A stretch of DNA of 64,000 nucleotides from Cognaticolwellia aestuarii. GTDB taxonomy: Bacteria > Pseudomonadota > Gammaproteobacteria > Enterobacterales > Alteromonadaceae. Position 1 is the first letter of the stretch; each line of letters opens with the position of its first letter. Shown here one piece after another: positions 9,397 to 18,534 of this stretch. The notes below the pieces were generated by a model. That model ran no database searches. It was not told the DNA's origin and saw only the letters and a program-made list of their open reading frames with translations. A program made the position numbers and the translations under genes. Location of the stretch: contig NZ_MUZV01000003.1 in assembly GCF_002000025.1 (NCBI RefSeq), positions 124,001-188,000 on the forward strand. The letters run 5' to 3'.

Positions 9397-9738
9397 TTAG
9401 ACAAAAAGATCTAAGTGAGGTTTACCATCTTTTTCTTCTAGCGTTGAGCTTTCACTGTCTTCAAAGACATCAATATGTTGACCTGTGTTATCTTCAGGTA
9501 CCTTAGTGGCTTCAGGTAAATTATGGTCCTTATTTGTCTCTTTGTCGCTCTCTTCTTCTTTGTTGAGCCCTTTTTTACTGATAGGTTTATTAAAATATAG
9601 TGCAGGATCTTCAAGTCCTTCGATGTCATCAGATACATCATTTGTTGGCGAAGTTTTTTCTGGTGCTTTAACTTTTAAATCCGCAGGCTTGATCGGCACA
9701 GGTGCAACGCGTGTCAATGCGGTAGTAAAAATATCCAT
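9397..9738 (-). CDS. Small acidic protein of unknown function
   Basis: A 113-residue hydrophilic protein (MDIFTTALTRVAPVPIKPADLK...), very rich in D, E, K and P, with no membrane segment and probably disordered. The frame is open 15 codons further upstream, but the ATG at 9738 is chosen because GGGAGG lies 6 bases before it. Two similar short patches, HIDVFED and the terminal HLDLFV, occur near the end. No family is recognised. It is transcribed in the yoaA-tsaB direction with a 198-bp gap to yoaA. Confidence 0.65.
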   Translation of the reverse strand: MDIFTTALTRVAPVPIKPADLKVKAPEKTSPTNDVSDDIEGLEDPALYFNKPISKKGLNKEEESDKETNKDHNLPEATKVPEDNTGQHIDVFEDSESSTLEEKDGKPHLDLFV

Positions 9739-9850
9739 TGTAGCCTCCCTCTTAATCAGGTTATCAATAATACGGTGAGCCAAAATCCAATAACTTATAA
9801 ATACAGTTACAACATAGTTATCGACATTAGCCGCACAAACTTTAAATAGT

Positions 9851-9898
9851 TAACCTGAACTCTGGATAAGCAGCACTCATTATCCAGAGTTCAGGTTA
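9851..9898. repeat. Perfect 19-bp inverted repeat with 10-base loop
   Basis: TAACCTGAACTCTGGATAA (9851-9869) is mirrored exactly by its reverse complement at 9880-9898 around a 10-base loop. It is not followed by a T-run and sits between divergent genes, so it is not a typical terminator. A dispersed repeat unit or the joined ends of an element are possible. Confidence 0.75.
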
Positions 9899-10042
9899 GT
9901 TAATATTACCTCTGCTTAGATCAAAACAATACTAGCTTAGTTCAAAATATAATATCGAGTTAAAATTAAACACTTGCTCTAGCTGAAAAATACACGTAAT
10001 GTAAAAGCCAAATTAAAGTAACTACTTTAAAAAATCGCTAGC

Positions 10043-10072
10043 TTGGCTCAGCAACTAAAGTAGTCGTATAAT
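10043..10072 (+). promoter_or_regulatory. Sigma-70 type promoter of the his operon
   Basis: A perfect -10 TATAAT at 10067-10072 is preceded by TTGGCT (10043-10048) at 18-base spacing. It lies about 33 bases before the leader-peptide ATG, a suitable distance for transcription of leader, attenuator and hisGDCBHAFI. Confidence 0.65.
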
Positions 10073-10104
10073 AACTTACACCAAATACTAAGAGTAAATA
10101 ACAC

Positions 10105-10155
10105 ATGACTTTAAACCTGATTGCTATTCATCTTCATCACCATCATACGAATTAG
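10105..10155 (+). CDS. hisL: his operon leader peptide
   Basis: A 16-codon frame reads MTLNLIAIHLHHHHTN with five His codons within six (H-L-H-H-H-H). This is the hallmark of the his attenuation leader: when charged tRNA-His is scarce the ribosome stalls on these codons and the downstream terminator does not form. It starts about 33 bases after the -10 box and lies 70 bases before the attenuator stem. Confidence 0.93.
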   Translation: MTLNLIAIHLHHHHTN

Positions 10156-10224
10156 CTGCTCAGGTTTATTCGCTGAGGGGCTATGAACCTTTCAGCGGTG
10201 TAAGATAAATAAAAACTAATGTCT

Positions 10225-10260
10225 AAACCCCCGAAAGAGTTCATCTCTCTCGGGGGTTTT
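10225..10260 (+). terminator. his attenuator (rho-independent)
   Basis: AAACCCCCGA, then AAGAG, a short loop, CTCT and CGGGGGTTTT form a strong GC-rich stem with one bulged A and a T-run. It lies between hisL and hisG, the expected place of the attenuator terminator. Sequences such as CAGGTTTATTCGCTGAGG between leader and stem could pair as pre-emptor or anti-terminator, but I did not fold them. Confidence 0.9.
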
Positions 10261-10372
10261 CGCATTTTTATGACCTTGAAATTGTATATACATGATATTT
10301 TTTCAGCAATTTTAGCCACATAAAAGCGCGATTTTACAGTACAAAATATTTAAAATTTAATAGGAAAAGACC

Positions 10373-11272
10373 ATGACAACAGAACCACGCTTAAGAATTG
10401 CAATGCAAAAATCAGGTCGTTTAAGCGACGACACACAAGCACTATTGAAACGCTGTGGACTTAAACTCAACGTTTCAGATCGCCGCCTATTGGCACATGT
10501 AACAAATATGCCGATTGATATTATGCGCGTACGAAGTAGCGATATCCCAGGGCTTGTGATGGATGGTGTTTGTGACTTAGGTATTGTTGGCGACAATACC
10601 TTAGAAGAAACAGCATTAGAGCGTGCTTTAATGGGGCAGAAATCACAATACATTCGTACTTCAGGCTTAAATTTCGGTGGCTGTCGATTATCAATTGCCA
10701 TGCCAGAAGGTTTTGATTATCAGGGTATTGAAAGCCTAAATGGACTAAGATTTGCCACAACCTACCCGCAATTATTAAATCGTTATGCCAAAGAAAACGG
10801 AATTAACGTTGAATTTTGCTTATTAAAAGGCTCTGTAGAAGTAGCCCCTCGCGTTGGATTATCTGATGGTATTTGTGACTTAGTTTCAACCGGTGCAACA
10901 CTTGAAGCAAACGGCTTAGTTGAAGTAGAAGAAATTTTCCGTTCAAAAGCATCATTAATTCAAACAGCTAGTACCTTAGCTCCTGAAAAACAAAGCATTC
11001 TTGATACACTATTACCTCGTATTCAAGGTGTGATGAAAGCAAAAGAAAGCAAATATATCATGCTGCACGCACCAAAAGATAAAATAGCGCAAGTAAGCGC
11101 TCTAATGCCAGGTAAAGAAACGCCAACTATCTTACCTTTAGCAGGACGTGATGATCTGGTTGCAGTGCATGTTGTTGCCACTGAGACTTTCTTCTGGGAA
11201 ACCATGGAGCAACTTAACGCTTTAGGTTGTAACTCTATTTTAGTGATGCCAATAGAAAAAATGATGGGATAA
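10373..11272 (+). CDS. hisG: ATP phosphoribosyltransferase (long form)
   Basis: First enzyme of histidine synthesis: joins ATP and PRPP to give phosphoribosyl-ATP, and is feedback-inhibited by histidine. The 299-residue length marks the long, hexameric form with its own regulatory C-terminal domain, as in E. coli (299). Seen: [15 protein letters not shown] at the start, [13 protein letters not shown] near residue 65, and the PRPP-loop [14 protein letters not shown] near residue 170. It is first in the operon after the attenuator. A hairpin sits in the 79-bp gap to hisD. Confidence 0.97.
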   Translation: MTTEPRLRIAMQKSGRLSDDTQALLKRCGLKLNVSDRRLLAHVTNMPIDIMRVRSSDIPGLVMDGVCDLGIVGDNTLEETALERALMGQKSQYIRTSGLNFGGCRLSIAMPEGFDYQGIESLNGLRFATTYPQLLNRYAKENGINVEFCLLKGSVEVAPRVGLSDGICDLVSTGATLEANGLVEVEEIFRSKASLIQTASTLAPEKQSILDTLLPRIQGVMKAKESKYIMLHAPKDKIAQVSALMPGKETPTILPLAGRDDLVAVHVVATETFFWETMEQLNALGCNSILVMPIEKMMG

Positions 11273-11283
11273 ATAATCGTTCC

Positions 11284-11314
11284 TAGCCAATAAGTGTTTT
11301 ACATTTATTGGCTA
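11284..11314 (+). other. Hairpin between hisG and hisD
   Basis: TAGCCAATAA is mirrored by TTATTGGCTA, with an inner TGT/ACA extension. No T-run follows, so it is unlikely to be a terminator. It could set a processing or stability boundary in the polycistronic mRNA. Confidence 0.6.
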
Positions 11315-11357
11315 AACAACGCACTTCCTTTCTAGCGTAAATTATGAAAAGTTGAAT

Positions 11358-12704
11358 ATGATGAAAAACGAAATAATCAATTGGCAAAACTTGTCAGATA
11401 CCGAGCGTAAACTTGCCTTATCTCGCCCTGCTATCGCAGAAAGTGGCTTGTTGTCACAACAAGTAGAAAACATTTTAAGTAATGTCAGAAAAAATGGCGA
11501 TAAAGCTTTATACGATTTAACTGAAAAGTTTGATGGCGTAAAGCTGACGACCTTACGTGTGAGTCCAGCACAAGTTAATGCTGCAAAAAATAGATTAACC
11601 GCTGCTCGATTAAACGCCATCGAAAGTGCTTATGCCAATATCAAGCGTTTTCACCAAGCACAAATCAGTGCAGATATTCGGGTAGAAACAACGCCTGGTG
11701 TTATTTGTACATTAAAAACAGAAGCTATCGCGAGTGTTGGTTTATATATTCCAGCAGGCAGTGCCCCGCTACCTTCAACCGTATTAATGTTAGGCGTGCC
11801 GGCACAATTGGCACAGTGCCCACGCAAAGTTTTAGTTTGTCCTCCAGATAAAAATGGCCAACTAGCAGACGAAATATTAGTTGCTGCATCGCTATGTCAA
11901 ATAGATGAAATATACAGTGTTGGTGGCGCACAAGCCTGTGCCGCTTTAGCATTTGGCACTGAAACTATAGCTGCGGTTAATAAAATATTCGGTCCTGGCA
12001 ACAAGTATGTTACCGAAGCTAAAAAACAGCTATCACAACAAGTAAATGGCTTTGCTATTGATATGCCAGCCGGGCCATCAGAAGTTTTGGTCATTGCCGA
12101 TGCCCAAGCAAATGCCAGTTTTGTTGCCGCTGATTTATTATCACAAGCGGAGCACGGCCCTGATAGCCAAGTAATACTGTTATCTGACAGCACAAGCTTA
12201 ATTGAACAAGTGCAAACAGCATTAGTGAGCCAATTAGCTGAACTTTCAAGAGCAAGTATAGCTGAACAAGCACTACAACAAAGCCGTTTGATATTAACTA
12301 AAGACTTAGCTCAAGCTGTTGAAGTGTCAAATGAATACGGCCCTGAACATTTAATTATTCAAACCGAAAACGCTCAACAATTATTAGCGGAATTACGAAA
12401 TGCGGGTTCTATTTTTGTTGGCGCTTATACCCCCGAATCGGCCGGTGACTATGCCAGTGGCACTAACCATGTATTACCCACCTATGGGTACTCAAAGGTC
12501 ATTAGCAGCTTGTCATTAGCAGATTTTTCTAGACGTTTCACCGTACAAGAAATTAGCCGTGAAGGTTTAAATAATTTAGCACAGTGCATTTGTGAACTTA
12601 CCGATGCTGAAGGTTTAGACGGTCACAAACGTGCCGTGACTATTCGCTTAGAAGCTGAGTCACCTGAGCAAAATAGCACGCAAAAACAACGCTCGGAGGC
12701 ATAA
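11358..12704 (+). CDS. hisD: Histidinol dehydrogenase
   Basis: Zinc enzyme catalysing the last two oxidations, L-histidinol to histidine, with NAD. Seen: [23 protein letters not shown] near residue 125, [12 protein letters not shown] near residue 218, the catalytic AEHGPDSQ near residue 260, EYGPEHL near residue 325 and the [26 protein letters not shown] signature near residue 350. The frame begins at a TTG at 11352, but ATG at 11358 (or 11361) is a more ordinary start; 448 residues is slightly above the E. coli length of 434. Its stop directly abuts the hisC start. Confidence 0.96.
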   Translation: MMKNEIINWQNLSDTERKLALSRPAIAESGLLSQQVENILSNVRKNGDKALYDLTEKFDGVKLTTLRVSPAQVNAAKNRLTAARLNAIESAYANIKRFHQAQISADIRVETTPGVICTLKTEAIASVGLYIPAGSAPLPSTVLMLGVPAQLAQCPRKVLVCPPDKNGQLADEILVAASLCQIDEIYSVGGAQACAALAFGTETIAAVNKIFGPGNKYVTEAKKQLSQQVNGFAIDMPAGPSEVLVIADAQANASFVAADLLSQAEHGPDSQVILLSDSTSLIEQVQTALVSQLAELSRASIAEQALQQSRLILTKDLAQAVEVSNEYGPEHLIIQTENAQQLLAELRNAGSIFVGAYTPESAGDYASGTNHVLPTYGYSKVISSLSLADFSRRFTVQEISREGLNNLAQCICELTDAEGLDGHKRAVTIRLEAESPEQNSTQKQRSEA

Positions 12705-13835
12705 ATGAGTATTGCAAATAAACTCGCTCGTAAAGAGCTAATCGCTATGGTGCCTTATCAATCAGCACGTCGACTATTTGCCAGTAGTGGTGATATGCAA
12801 GGTAAAATTTGGCTCAACGCTAACGAAGCATCAGGCCCTGGAAATTATCAAGTTAATAGTGATAGCATTAATCGCTATCCTGACTTTCAACCTGAAAATT
12901 TACTTAAGGCTTACAGTCAATATTGTCAGCTACCAACAGAGAACATCTTGGCTACTCGCGGCGCCGATGAAGGTATAGAGTTGATCATTAGAACTTTTTG
13001 CCAAGCCTATCAAGATAGCGTGTTAATTTGCCCTCCGACTTATGGCATGTATGCCATCAGCGCCGAAAATCACGGTGCTGATATTATCAAAGTGCCATTA
13101 ACTAAAAATCTAACACTCGACCTAGCGGGGTTAAAAGCTCAAGTAGGTCAGGCAAAAGTGGTATTTTTATGTTCGCCAGGTAATCCAACCGGCAATTTAT
13201 TATCACAAGATGAGATCCAAGCTGCCCTTGAGTTATTTGCTGAATCAGCCATGGTTGTAGTTGACGAAGCCTATATTGAATTTAGCCCTGAGCAATCTGT
13301 GGCAAGCTGGTTAAAAAAATATCCACATTTAGTGGTTTTAAGAACACTATCAAAAGCCTTTGCTTTAGCAGGTTTACGCTGTGGCTTTACACTTGCTAAT
13401 ACCGATGTTATCGCTATGCTCAGCAAAGTGATTGCACCTTACCCTGTGTCAGCACCAGTTGCTGATATTGCTAGCACAGCATTAGCATCATCAGGTCTAG
13501 AGCAAATGAATATCCGTGTGCAAGAAACCAACGAACTACGTGTACAACTTATTCACTGGTTAGCGCAACAAGAATGGTGTAGTCAAGTATTTAACAGCGA
13601 CGCTAATTTCGTTTTATTTCGCTGTCAAAATGAGACCATCAAAAGCTTTATTTTCGATGGTCTCGCTAAGCAAGGGATCTTAATTCGCGATCAATCCAAG
13701 CAGCTGAATTTAAGTGATTGTTTGCGTATTAGTATTGGTAGCGAAGACGAACTCAACTTGCTAATGAAAAGTATAAAAAATAGCTTTGCTAGCGAAAAAA
13801 TTAACACCAATAACGTTATCACCACAAAAGCCTAA
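12705..13835 (+). CDS. hisC: Histidinol-phosphate aminotransferase
   Basis: A 376-residue fold-type I PLP aminotransferase converting imidazole-acetol phosphate and glutamate to histidinol phosphate. The PLP-lysine motif is [15 protein letters not shown] near residue 220. Upstream, [11 protein letters not shown] and VVDEAYIEF give the cofactor-binding Asn and Asp. The ATG follows the hisD stop with no gap and CGGAGG lies inside the hisD end, so translation is probably coupled. Confidence 0.96.
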   Translation: MSIANKLARKELIAMVPYQSARRLFASSGDMQGKIWLNANEASGPGNYQVNSDSINRYPDFQPENLLKAYSQYCQLPTENILATRGADEGIELIIRTFCQAYQDSVLICPPTYGMYAISAENHGADIIKVPLTKNLTLDLAGLKAQVGQAKVVFLCSPGNPTGNLLSQDEIQAALELFAESAMVVVDEAYIEFSPEQSVASWLKKYPHLVVLRTLSKAFALAGLRCGFTLANTDVIAMLSKVIAPYPVSAPVADIASTALASSGLEQMNIRVQETNELRVQLIHWLAQQEWCSQVFNSDANFVLFRCQNETIKSFIFDGLAKQGILIRDQSKQLNLSDCLRISIGSEDELNLLMKSIKNSFASEKINTNNVITTKA

Positions 13836-13857
13836 ACGGCGGCAGAAGAGAATTAGT

Positions 13858-14928
13858 ATGAGCCAAGAAAACATTTTATTTATTGACCGTGACGGTACCT
13901 TAATTGAAGAACCTGTCAGCGACAAACAAGTTGACAGTTTAGCAAAGTTAGTTTTTGAGCCTAACGTGATACCTGTCCTGATCGCCTTACAAAAAAAGGG
14001 TTATCGTTTAGTTATGGTGTCAAACCAAGATGGTTTGGGTACACAAAGCTATCCACAAAGCGATTTTGACCTGCCGCATGATAAAATGATGGCAATGTTT
14101 ACCTCGCAAGGTATTAACTTCGATGATGTACTACTTTGTCCTCACTTTGAGGCTGATAATTGTAGCTGCCGTAAACCAAAGTTAGGTTTAGTCAGTGACT
14201 ACTTACAACAAGGTAAAGTCAATTTCGCCAATTCTTATGTCATAGGTGATCGTGAAACCGACATTCAATTAGCCGCTAATATGGGCATAAAAGGCCTTAA
14301 ATACGATAGACAGTCACTTAATTGGAACGATATTGCCGAGCAATTACTGACTCAAGCACGTACTTCACAAGTAACGCGCACCACTAAAGAAACCGACATT
14401 AATGTCGCGATTAACTTAGATAAAGTGGGTGATATTAGCATCAAAACAGGCTTAGGTTTTTTTGATCACATGCTAGAGCAAATAGCTGCCCATGGCGGAT
14501 TTAGTATGCAAGTTAAGGTTGATGGCGATTATCACATTGATGAACATCACAGTGTTGAAGATACCGCCTTAGCTTTAGGTCAAGCACTTAAGCAAGCCTT
14601 GGGAGATAAGCGCGGTATTGGCCGTTTTGGCTTTGTTTTACCAATGGACGAATGTCGCGCCGAATGTTCGATTGACCTTTCTGGGCGTCCTTGGCTAGAG
14701 TTTGATGCCAACTTTACCGATAACATGGTCGGACAAATGTCAACACAAATGGTTTCGCACTTTTTCCGCTCACTCGCTGATTCAATGGCCATCACTTTAC
14801 ACCTTTCAACCACTGAGGGTAATTGTCATCACCAAGTTGAAAGTTTATTCAAAGTCTTTGGCCGTGCTTTGCGACAAGCAATAACGGTATCAGGCGATGA
14901 TTTACCGAGCACTAAGGGATGTTTGTAA
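13858..14928 (+). CDS. hisB: Bifunctional histidinol-phosphatase / imidazoleglycerol-phosphate dehydratase
   Basis: A 356-residue fusion as in enteric bacteria. The N-terminal HAD-type phosphatase starts with [14 protein letters not shown] (nucleophile Asp in DRDGT) and carries the zinc loop [14 protein letters not shown]. The C-terminal dehydratase begins near residue 168 (RTTKETDI) with the metal-binding motifs [26 protein letters not shown] and [12 protein letters not shown]. The frame is open 24 codons upstream inside hisC, but the ATG at 13858 fits the family start and follows AGAAGAG. Length matches E. coli HisB (355). Confidence 0.97.
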   Translation: MSQENILFIDRDGTLIEEPVSDKQVDSLAKLVFEPNVIPVLIALQKKGYRLVMVSNQDGLGTQSYPQSDFDLPHDKMMAMFTSQGINFDDVLLCPHFEADNCSCRKPKLGLVSDYLQQGKVNFANSYVIGDRETDIQLAANMGIKGLKYDRQSLNWNDIAEQLLTQARTSQVTRTTKETDINVAINLDKVGDISIKTGLGFFDHMLEQIAAHGGFSMQVKVDGDYHIDEHHSVEDTALALGQALKQALGDKRGIGRFGFVLPMDECRAECSIDLSGRPWLEFDANFTDNMVGQMSTQMVSHFFRSLADSMAITLHLSTTEGNCHHQVESLFKVFGRALRQAITVSGDDLPSTKGCL

Positions 14929-14929
14929 G

Positions 14930-15550
14930 ATGAACAAAAACAAGCCAGCTAACTTTGTTATTGTTGATACCGGTTGCGCAAACTTAGCGTCGGTAAAGTT
15001 TGCCGTCGAGCGTTTAGGCTTTGCAATTACTATTTCCGATGATATCAACACCATAAAAAACGCTGATAAAGTCATTCTTCCCGGTGTAGGTAGTGCTCGC
15101 CATGCAATGGAGAATATACAAGCTAAAGGCTTAGTAGCGACTTTACAACAGCTCAAACAGCCTGTTTTGGGCTTTTGTTTAGGTATGCAACTGATGGCGC
15201 GCTCTTCTGTTGAAGGTGCAAAAACAGACGAAGTAGTGCAATGCTTAGCGTTGATCCCAACCGACATATGCCCGCTTGACGCAAAAGATTTACGTATGCC
15301 ACATATGGGTTGGAATACGTTAACGCAGGTCAGCGACCACCCAGTTTTTGCTGGTATTAACGCTGAAGACTATTTTTATTTTGTCCATAGTTTTGCGGCG
15401 CCAGTGTCCGAGTATACTGTCGCACGTTGTCAGTATGGCAGCGAATTTTCTGCTGCAATTGCTAAAGACAACTTTATTGGTTGTCAATTTCACCCTGAGC
15501 GCTCAAGTAGCCTTGGCAGTAAAATTATTAAGAATTTTTTGGAGATGTAA
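14930..15550 (+). CDS. hisH: Imidazole glycerol phosphate synthase, glutaminase subunit
   Basis: Class I glutamine amidotransferase that feeds ammonia to HisF. The nucleophile motif is PVLGFCLGMQLMA (Cys near residue 80), and the triad histidine and glutamate are in CQFHPERSS near residue 185. The oxyanion strand is ILPGVGS. The ATG at 14930, one base after the hisB stop, is chosen because an earlier in-frame ATG lies inside hisB and would add a non-family extension. The product is 206 residues. Confidence 0.95.
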   Translation: MNKNKPANFVIVDTGCANLASVKFAVERLGFAITISDDINTIKNADKVILPGVGSARHAMENIQAKGLVATLQQLKQPVLGFCLGMQLMARSSVEGAKTDEVVQCLALIPTDICPLDAKDLRMPHMGWNTLTQVSDHPVFAGINAEDYFYFVHSFAAPVSEYTVARCQYGSEFSAAIAKDNFIGCQFHPERSSSLGSKIIKNFLEM

Positions 15551-15553
15551 ATA

Positions 15554-16291
15554 ATGATGATCCCTGCAATAGACTTAATTGACGGCGAAGTCGTACGATT
15601 ATTTCAAGGAGATTACCAGCAAAAGACCCAATATCAGTACACGGCCAAAGAGCGGCAAGATGCTTATGCTAAGGCAGGTGCAACCGTGATGCACTTTGTT
15701 GATTTAGATGGCGCAAAAGACAGCACTAAACGTCAATTAACCTTACTTAAAACCCTCGTTAAACACGACAGCATGACCATTCAAGTAGGTGGCGGAGTTC
15801 GATGTAAAGCTGACGTACAACAGTTACTGTCTTTAGGAGCTGACCGTATTGTTATAGGCTCATTGGCTATCAAAGAGCCGGCACTAGTGCAACAATGGTT
15901 AACTGAGTTTGGTGGTGAACATATTGTCTTAGCACTCGATGTAAAAATTGATGCTTCAGGTAACAAAACACTCCCAACCCATGGTTGGATAAAAGACAGT
16001 GGCGTTAATTTGGAAAGCTTGTTAGATGATTACATCGCCGCAGGCTTGATCCACGTATTATGTACCGACATCAGTAAAGATGGCACATTAAGTGGTAGTA
16101 ATGTCGAAATGTATCAAGAGCTTTGCCAACAATACCCAGGCATTAAATGGCAAGCCTCAGGTGGTATTGGTTCACTAGATGATATTAAAGCATTAATTCC
16201 TACCGGTGTAGACGGTGTTATTCTTGGCCGCTCATTATTAGAAGGTAAATTTACCTTAGAGGAGGCGATCGCATGTTGGCCAGACGCATAG
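15554..16291 (+). CDS. hisA: ProFAR isomerase
   Basis: A 245-residue (beta/alpha)8 barrel that isomerises ProFAR to PRFAR. Seen: start MMIPAIDLIDGEVVRLFQGDY with catalytic Asp8, IQVGGGVR near residue 78, CTDISKDGTLSG near residue 172 with the second catalytic Asp, and ASGGIGSLDD near residue 200. It starts three bases after the hisH stop. The last codons overlap a second, vestigial hisF-like start (16273). Confidence 0.96.
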   Translation: MMIPAIDLIDGEVVRLFQGDYQQKTQYQYTAKERQDAYAKAGATVMHFVDLDGAKDSTKRQLTLLKTLVKHDSMTIQVGGGVRCKADVQQLLSLGADRIVIGSLAIKEPALVQQWLTEFGGEHIVLALDVKIDASGNKTLPTHGWIKDSGVNLESLLDDYIAAGLIHVLCTDISKDGTLSGSNVEMYQELCQQYPGIKWQASGGIGSLDDIKALIPTGVDGVILGRSLLEGKFTLEEAIACWPDA

Positions 16292-16398
16292 TTAAAGAGA
16301 TGACAGCTTGCCTTGATGTTTGCAACACTAAGGTCATCACTATGGTCACAACAACTAAATTGGGTGACTATAAAATGAAGGAGTTTTTCCTATGTTAG
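16273..16398 (+). pseudogene. Vestigial duplicate of the hisF 5' end (41-codon frame)
   Basis: A 41-codon frame begins inside hisA behind GAGGAGG and ends with a TAG that overlaps the real hisF start by seven bases. Its first residues, MLARRIVKEMTACLDV, align with His[13 protein letters not shown] after a four-residue insertion, and KV follows in both. At DNA level ATGTTGGCCAGACGCATA matches ATGTTAGCCAAACGTATA and CTTGCCTTGATGTT is identical. After about 75 bases similarity fades. The position overlapping the hisA end is where hisF starts in many gammaproteobacteria, so this looks like the ancestral start left behind after a 5' duplication. It could still be translated and couple hisA to hisF. 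Origin is inferred; the similarity is seen. Confidence 0.75.
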
Positions 16399-17180
16399 CC
16401 AAACGTATAATTCCTTGCCTTGATGTTCGCGACGGTAAGGTTGTTAAAGGCGTACAATTTCGTAACCATGAAATTATTGGTGATATCGTCCCACTTGCGC
16501 AAAAATACGCAGAGGCTGGTGCCGACGAATTAGTTTTTTATGATATTACCGCTAGCTCTGACGACCGTGTAGTAGATAAAAGCTGGGTAAGTCGCATAGC
16601 ACAAGTTATCGACATACCTTTTTGTGTTGCCGGGGGTATCAAAACCGAAGCGGATGCGAAACAAATTTTAATGATGGGCGCTGATAAAATATCTATCAAC
16701 TCTCCAGCATTAAGAGATCCAAGTTTAATATCACGTTTAGCCGATATATTTGGTCAGCAATGTATCGTGGTTGGCGTTGATAGCTTTTTCAATCAAGACG
16801 CCAATAATGGTTTAGGTGAGTATCAAGTTTACCAGTTCACCGGCGATGAATCGCGCACACAGAAAACTAAATGGCGAACACTCGATTGGATCCAAGAAGT
16901 ACAAAAACTTGGTGCAGGAGAAATTGTACTTAACTGCATGAATCAAGACGGTGTCCGGCAAGGTTATGATATTGCACAGCTAAGCCAAGTGCGAAAATTA
17001 TGTAATGTGCCATTAATTGCCTCTGGCGGTGCCGGTGAAATATCGCACTTTGTTGATGTTTTTCAACAAGCAGATGTTGATGGTGCACTTGCGGCTAGCG
17101 TGTTTCATAAGGGCATTATCGCCATGGATGAATTAAAGCAACACTTACAAAATGAAAAAGTGGAGATCAGATTATGCTAA
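16392..17180 (+). CDS. hisF: Imidazole glycerol phosphate synthase, cyclase subunit
   Basis: A 262-residue barrel protein that with HisH makes imidazole glycerol phosphate and AICAR from PRFAR and ammonia. Seen: [20 protein letters not shown] with catalytic Asp11, [30 protein letters not shown] and [11 protein letters not shown]. The second catalytic Asp is in [14 protein letters not shown] near residue 182. AAGGAG lies 8 bases before the ATG. Unlike in many relatives it does not overlap hisA but starts about 100 bp later, after a degraded copy of its own 5' end. The end overlaps hisI by 7 bp. Confidence 0.96.
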   Translation: MLAKRIIPCLDVRDGKVVKGVQFRNHEIIGDIVPLAQKYAEAGADELVFYDITASSDDRVVDKSWVSRIAQVIDIPFCVAGGIKTEADAKQILMMGADKISINSPALRDPSLISRLADIFGQQCIVVGVDSFFNQDANNGLGEYQVYQFTGDESRTQKTKWRTLDWIQEVQKLGAGEIVLNCMNQDGVRQGYDIAQLSQVRKLCNVPLIASGGAGEISHFVDVFQQADVDGALAASVFHKGIIAMDELKQHLQNEKVEIRLC

Positions 17181-17797
17181 TAACACAGCAAAATATCAGC
17201 CAATTGGCATGGGATAAAATGGCCGGCATGATCCCTGCCATAATACAGCACCAAGATACTGGTGCGGTGTTGATGCAAGGTTATATGAATGTTGAGGCAT
17301 TAGAGCAAACATTAAATTCTGGCCTAGCGACCTTTTATAGCCGTGCCAAACAAGCACTTTGGTGCAAAGGTGAAACTAGTGGCAACTATTTAAAAGTCAG
17401 CCAAATAATCACTGACTGTGACCAAGACAGTTTGCTTATTGCTTGTCGTCCACAAGGTCCCACTTGCCACTTAGGCACAGAGTCTTGTTTTCCGGAGCAA
17501 ACCATTAGTCAGCAAAACTTTCTAAGCCAGCTCGAACAAGTGATTGCAAGTCGCAAAAATGATGCTCCAGAAGACAGTTATACTGCTCATTTATTCTCAC
17601 GTGGCACCACGAAAATGGCTCAAAAAGTGGGTGAAGAAGGTGTAGAAGTAGCATTAGCTGCAGTTGCAGAAACCAAAGAAGACTTATTAGGCGAATGTGC
17701 GGATTTGTTTTATCACACCTTAGTATTGCTACAAGATCAAAATATCGAACTTAATGAGGTAATGGCAGTATTACAAGCAAGGCACCAAAAAAAATAA
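17174..17797 (+). CDS. hisI: Phosphoribosyl-AMP cyclohydrolase / phosphoribosyl-ATP pyrophosphatase
   Basis: A 207-residue bifunctional HisIE protein for steps two and three of the pathway. The N-terminal cyclohydrolase domain has [18 protein letters not shown] and the metal-binding DCDQDSLL...[12 protein letters not shown]. The C-terminal pyrophosphatase domain from about residue 115 carries the acidic helix [28 protein letters not shown]. It is the last gene of the operon and its ATG overlaps the hisF stop. A large hairpin follows. Confidence 0.95.
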   Translation: MLITQQNISQLAWDKMAGMIPAIIQHQDTGAVLMQGYMNVEALEQTLNSGLATFYSRAKQALWCKGETSGNYLKVSQIITDCDQDSLLIACRPQGPTCHLGTESCFPEQTISQQNFLSQLEQVIASRKNDAPEDSYTAHLFSRGTTKMAQKVGEEGVEVALAAVAETKEDLLGECADLFYHTLVLLQDQNIELNEVMAVLQARHQKK

Positions 17798-17824
17798 GCC
17801 ATTAAGTTTAAATCCCCCTGTTTA

Positions 17825-17873
17825 AAGTAAGTTTAATTCGATTAATAGTTTTTTTCTTCGAATTAAACTTACT
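17825..17873. repeat. 16-bp inverted repeat after the his operon
   Basis: AGTAAGTTTAATTCGA (17825-17840) is mirrored perfectly at 17858-17873 around a 17-base loop containing a T-run. It is AT-rich and no T-run follows the stem, so it is not a textbook terminator, though it is placed where his transcription should end. Confidence 0.65.
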
Positions 17874-18069
17874 GACTACCTGCTCTTTAAGAATCAATAA
17901 CCTATCAAAATCCAGTACAACAAAAGCAGCTTACAAAAAGTAAAATGAAATCCACAAAAGCCAGTGTACAAAAGGCTTACAGGCTTTTTTACTTGACGAA
18001 TGAATTTTGAACAAACTATAATATATGCCTAAATTCTAGGATGTAAAAGGTAACGCTAAGGATTAGCAT

Positions 18070-18381
18070 ATGTTTAAATATTACTCACTTAAAAAGTACA
18101 GTAAAAAGCTTCTGCCGGCGCTTGAAAAACGCTATGGTAAGGCAAAATATTATAGCGCCTCGCAAGTGCGAGCCACTATTTATCAACATGATTTTAACCC
18201 CAAATATTTACCGCTAGCCTACTTACTATTTCTTGAAAAAAACAGCTTAAAAAATGTCATATATCTCGAGTTTCCAGAACTTAATATGGCGCAATATAAA
18301 CAGGAAATCTGTCAATATCTTGCTCGAAAGCAAAGTAACATGCACTTGAAAGAGCTACATGCCCTTGTTATTAATGACTAA
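18070..18381 (+). CDS. Small conserved protein, DUF6559-like
   Basis: A 103-residue basic, soluble protein (MFKYYSLKKYSKKLLPALEKRYGKAKYYSASQVRATI...). The pattern of a KYSKKLLPxLxKRYGK start, then YLPLAYLLFLE, resembles the uncharacterised family I know as DUF6559. That assignment is from memory of the motif and is not certain. It starts soon after an AAGGATTAGCAT stretch and stands alone between the his operon and the GGDEF-EAL gene. Confidence 0.6.
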   Translation: MFKYYSLKKYSKKLLPALEKRYGKAKYYSASQVRATIYQHDFNPKYLPLAYLLFLEKNSLKNVIYLEFPELNMAQYKQEICQYLARKQSNMHLKELHALVIND

Positions 18382-18534
18382 ATAGCAATTAACCTGACGT
18401 GTTTAATATTGTTTCGATAGTTTTTAAATGGGCTATAAAATACGAATCTTTTATTTCTTGTGCTAGGATAATAATAAGCACGCTAGCCCATGCTATATCG
18501 CCTCCATTATTCATTGATAAGAAGTTAATCAAGT

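Larger units (their letters stand above)
9739..10104. other. Intergenic region with palindrome and his promoter
   Basis: About 365 bp between the small acidic protein gene and the his leader peptide. It holds a 19-bp-arm palindrome (9851-9898) and a sigma-70 type promoter (10043-10072), both listed separately. Nothing else is recognised. Confidence 0.6.
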
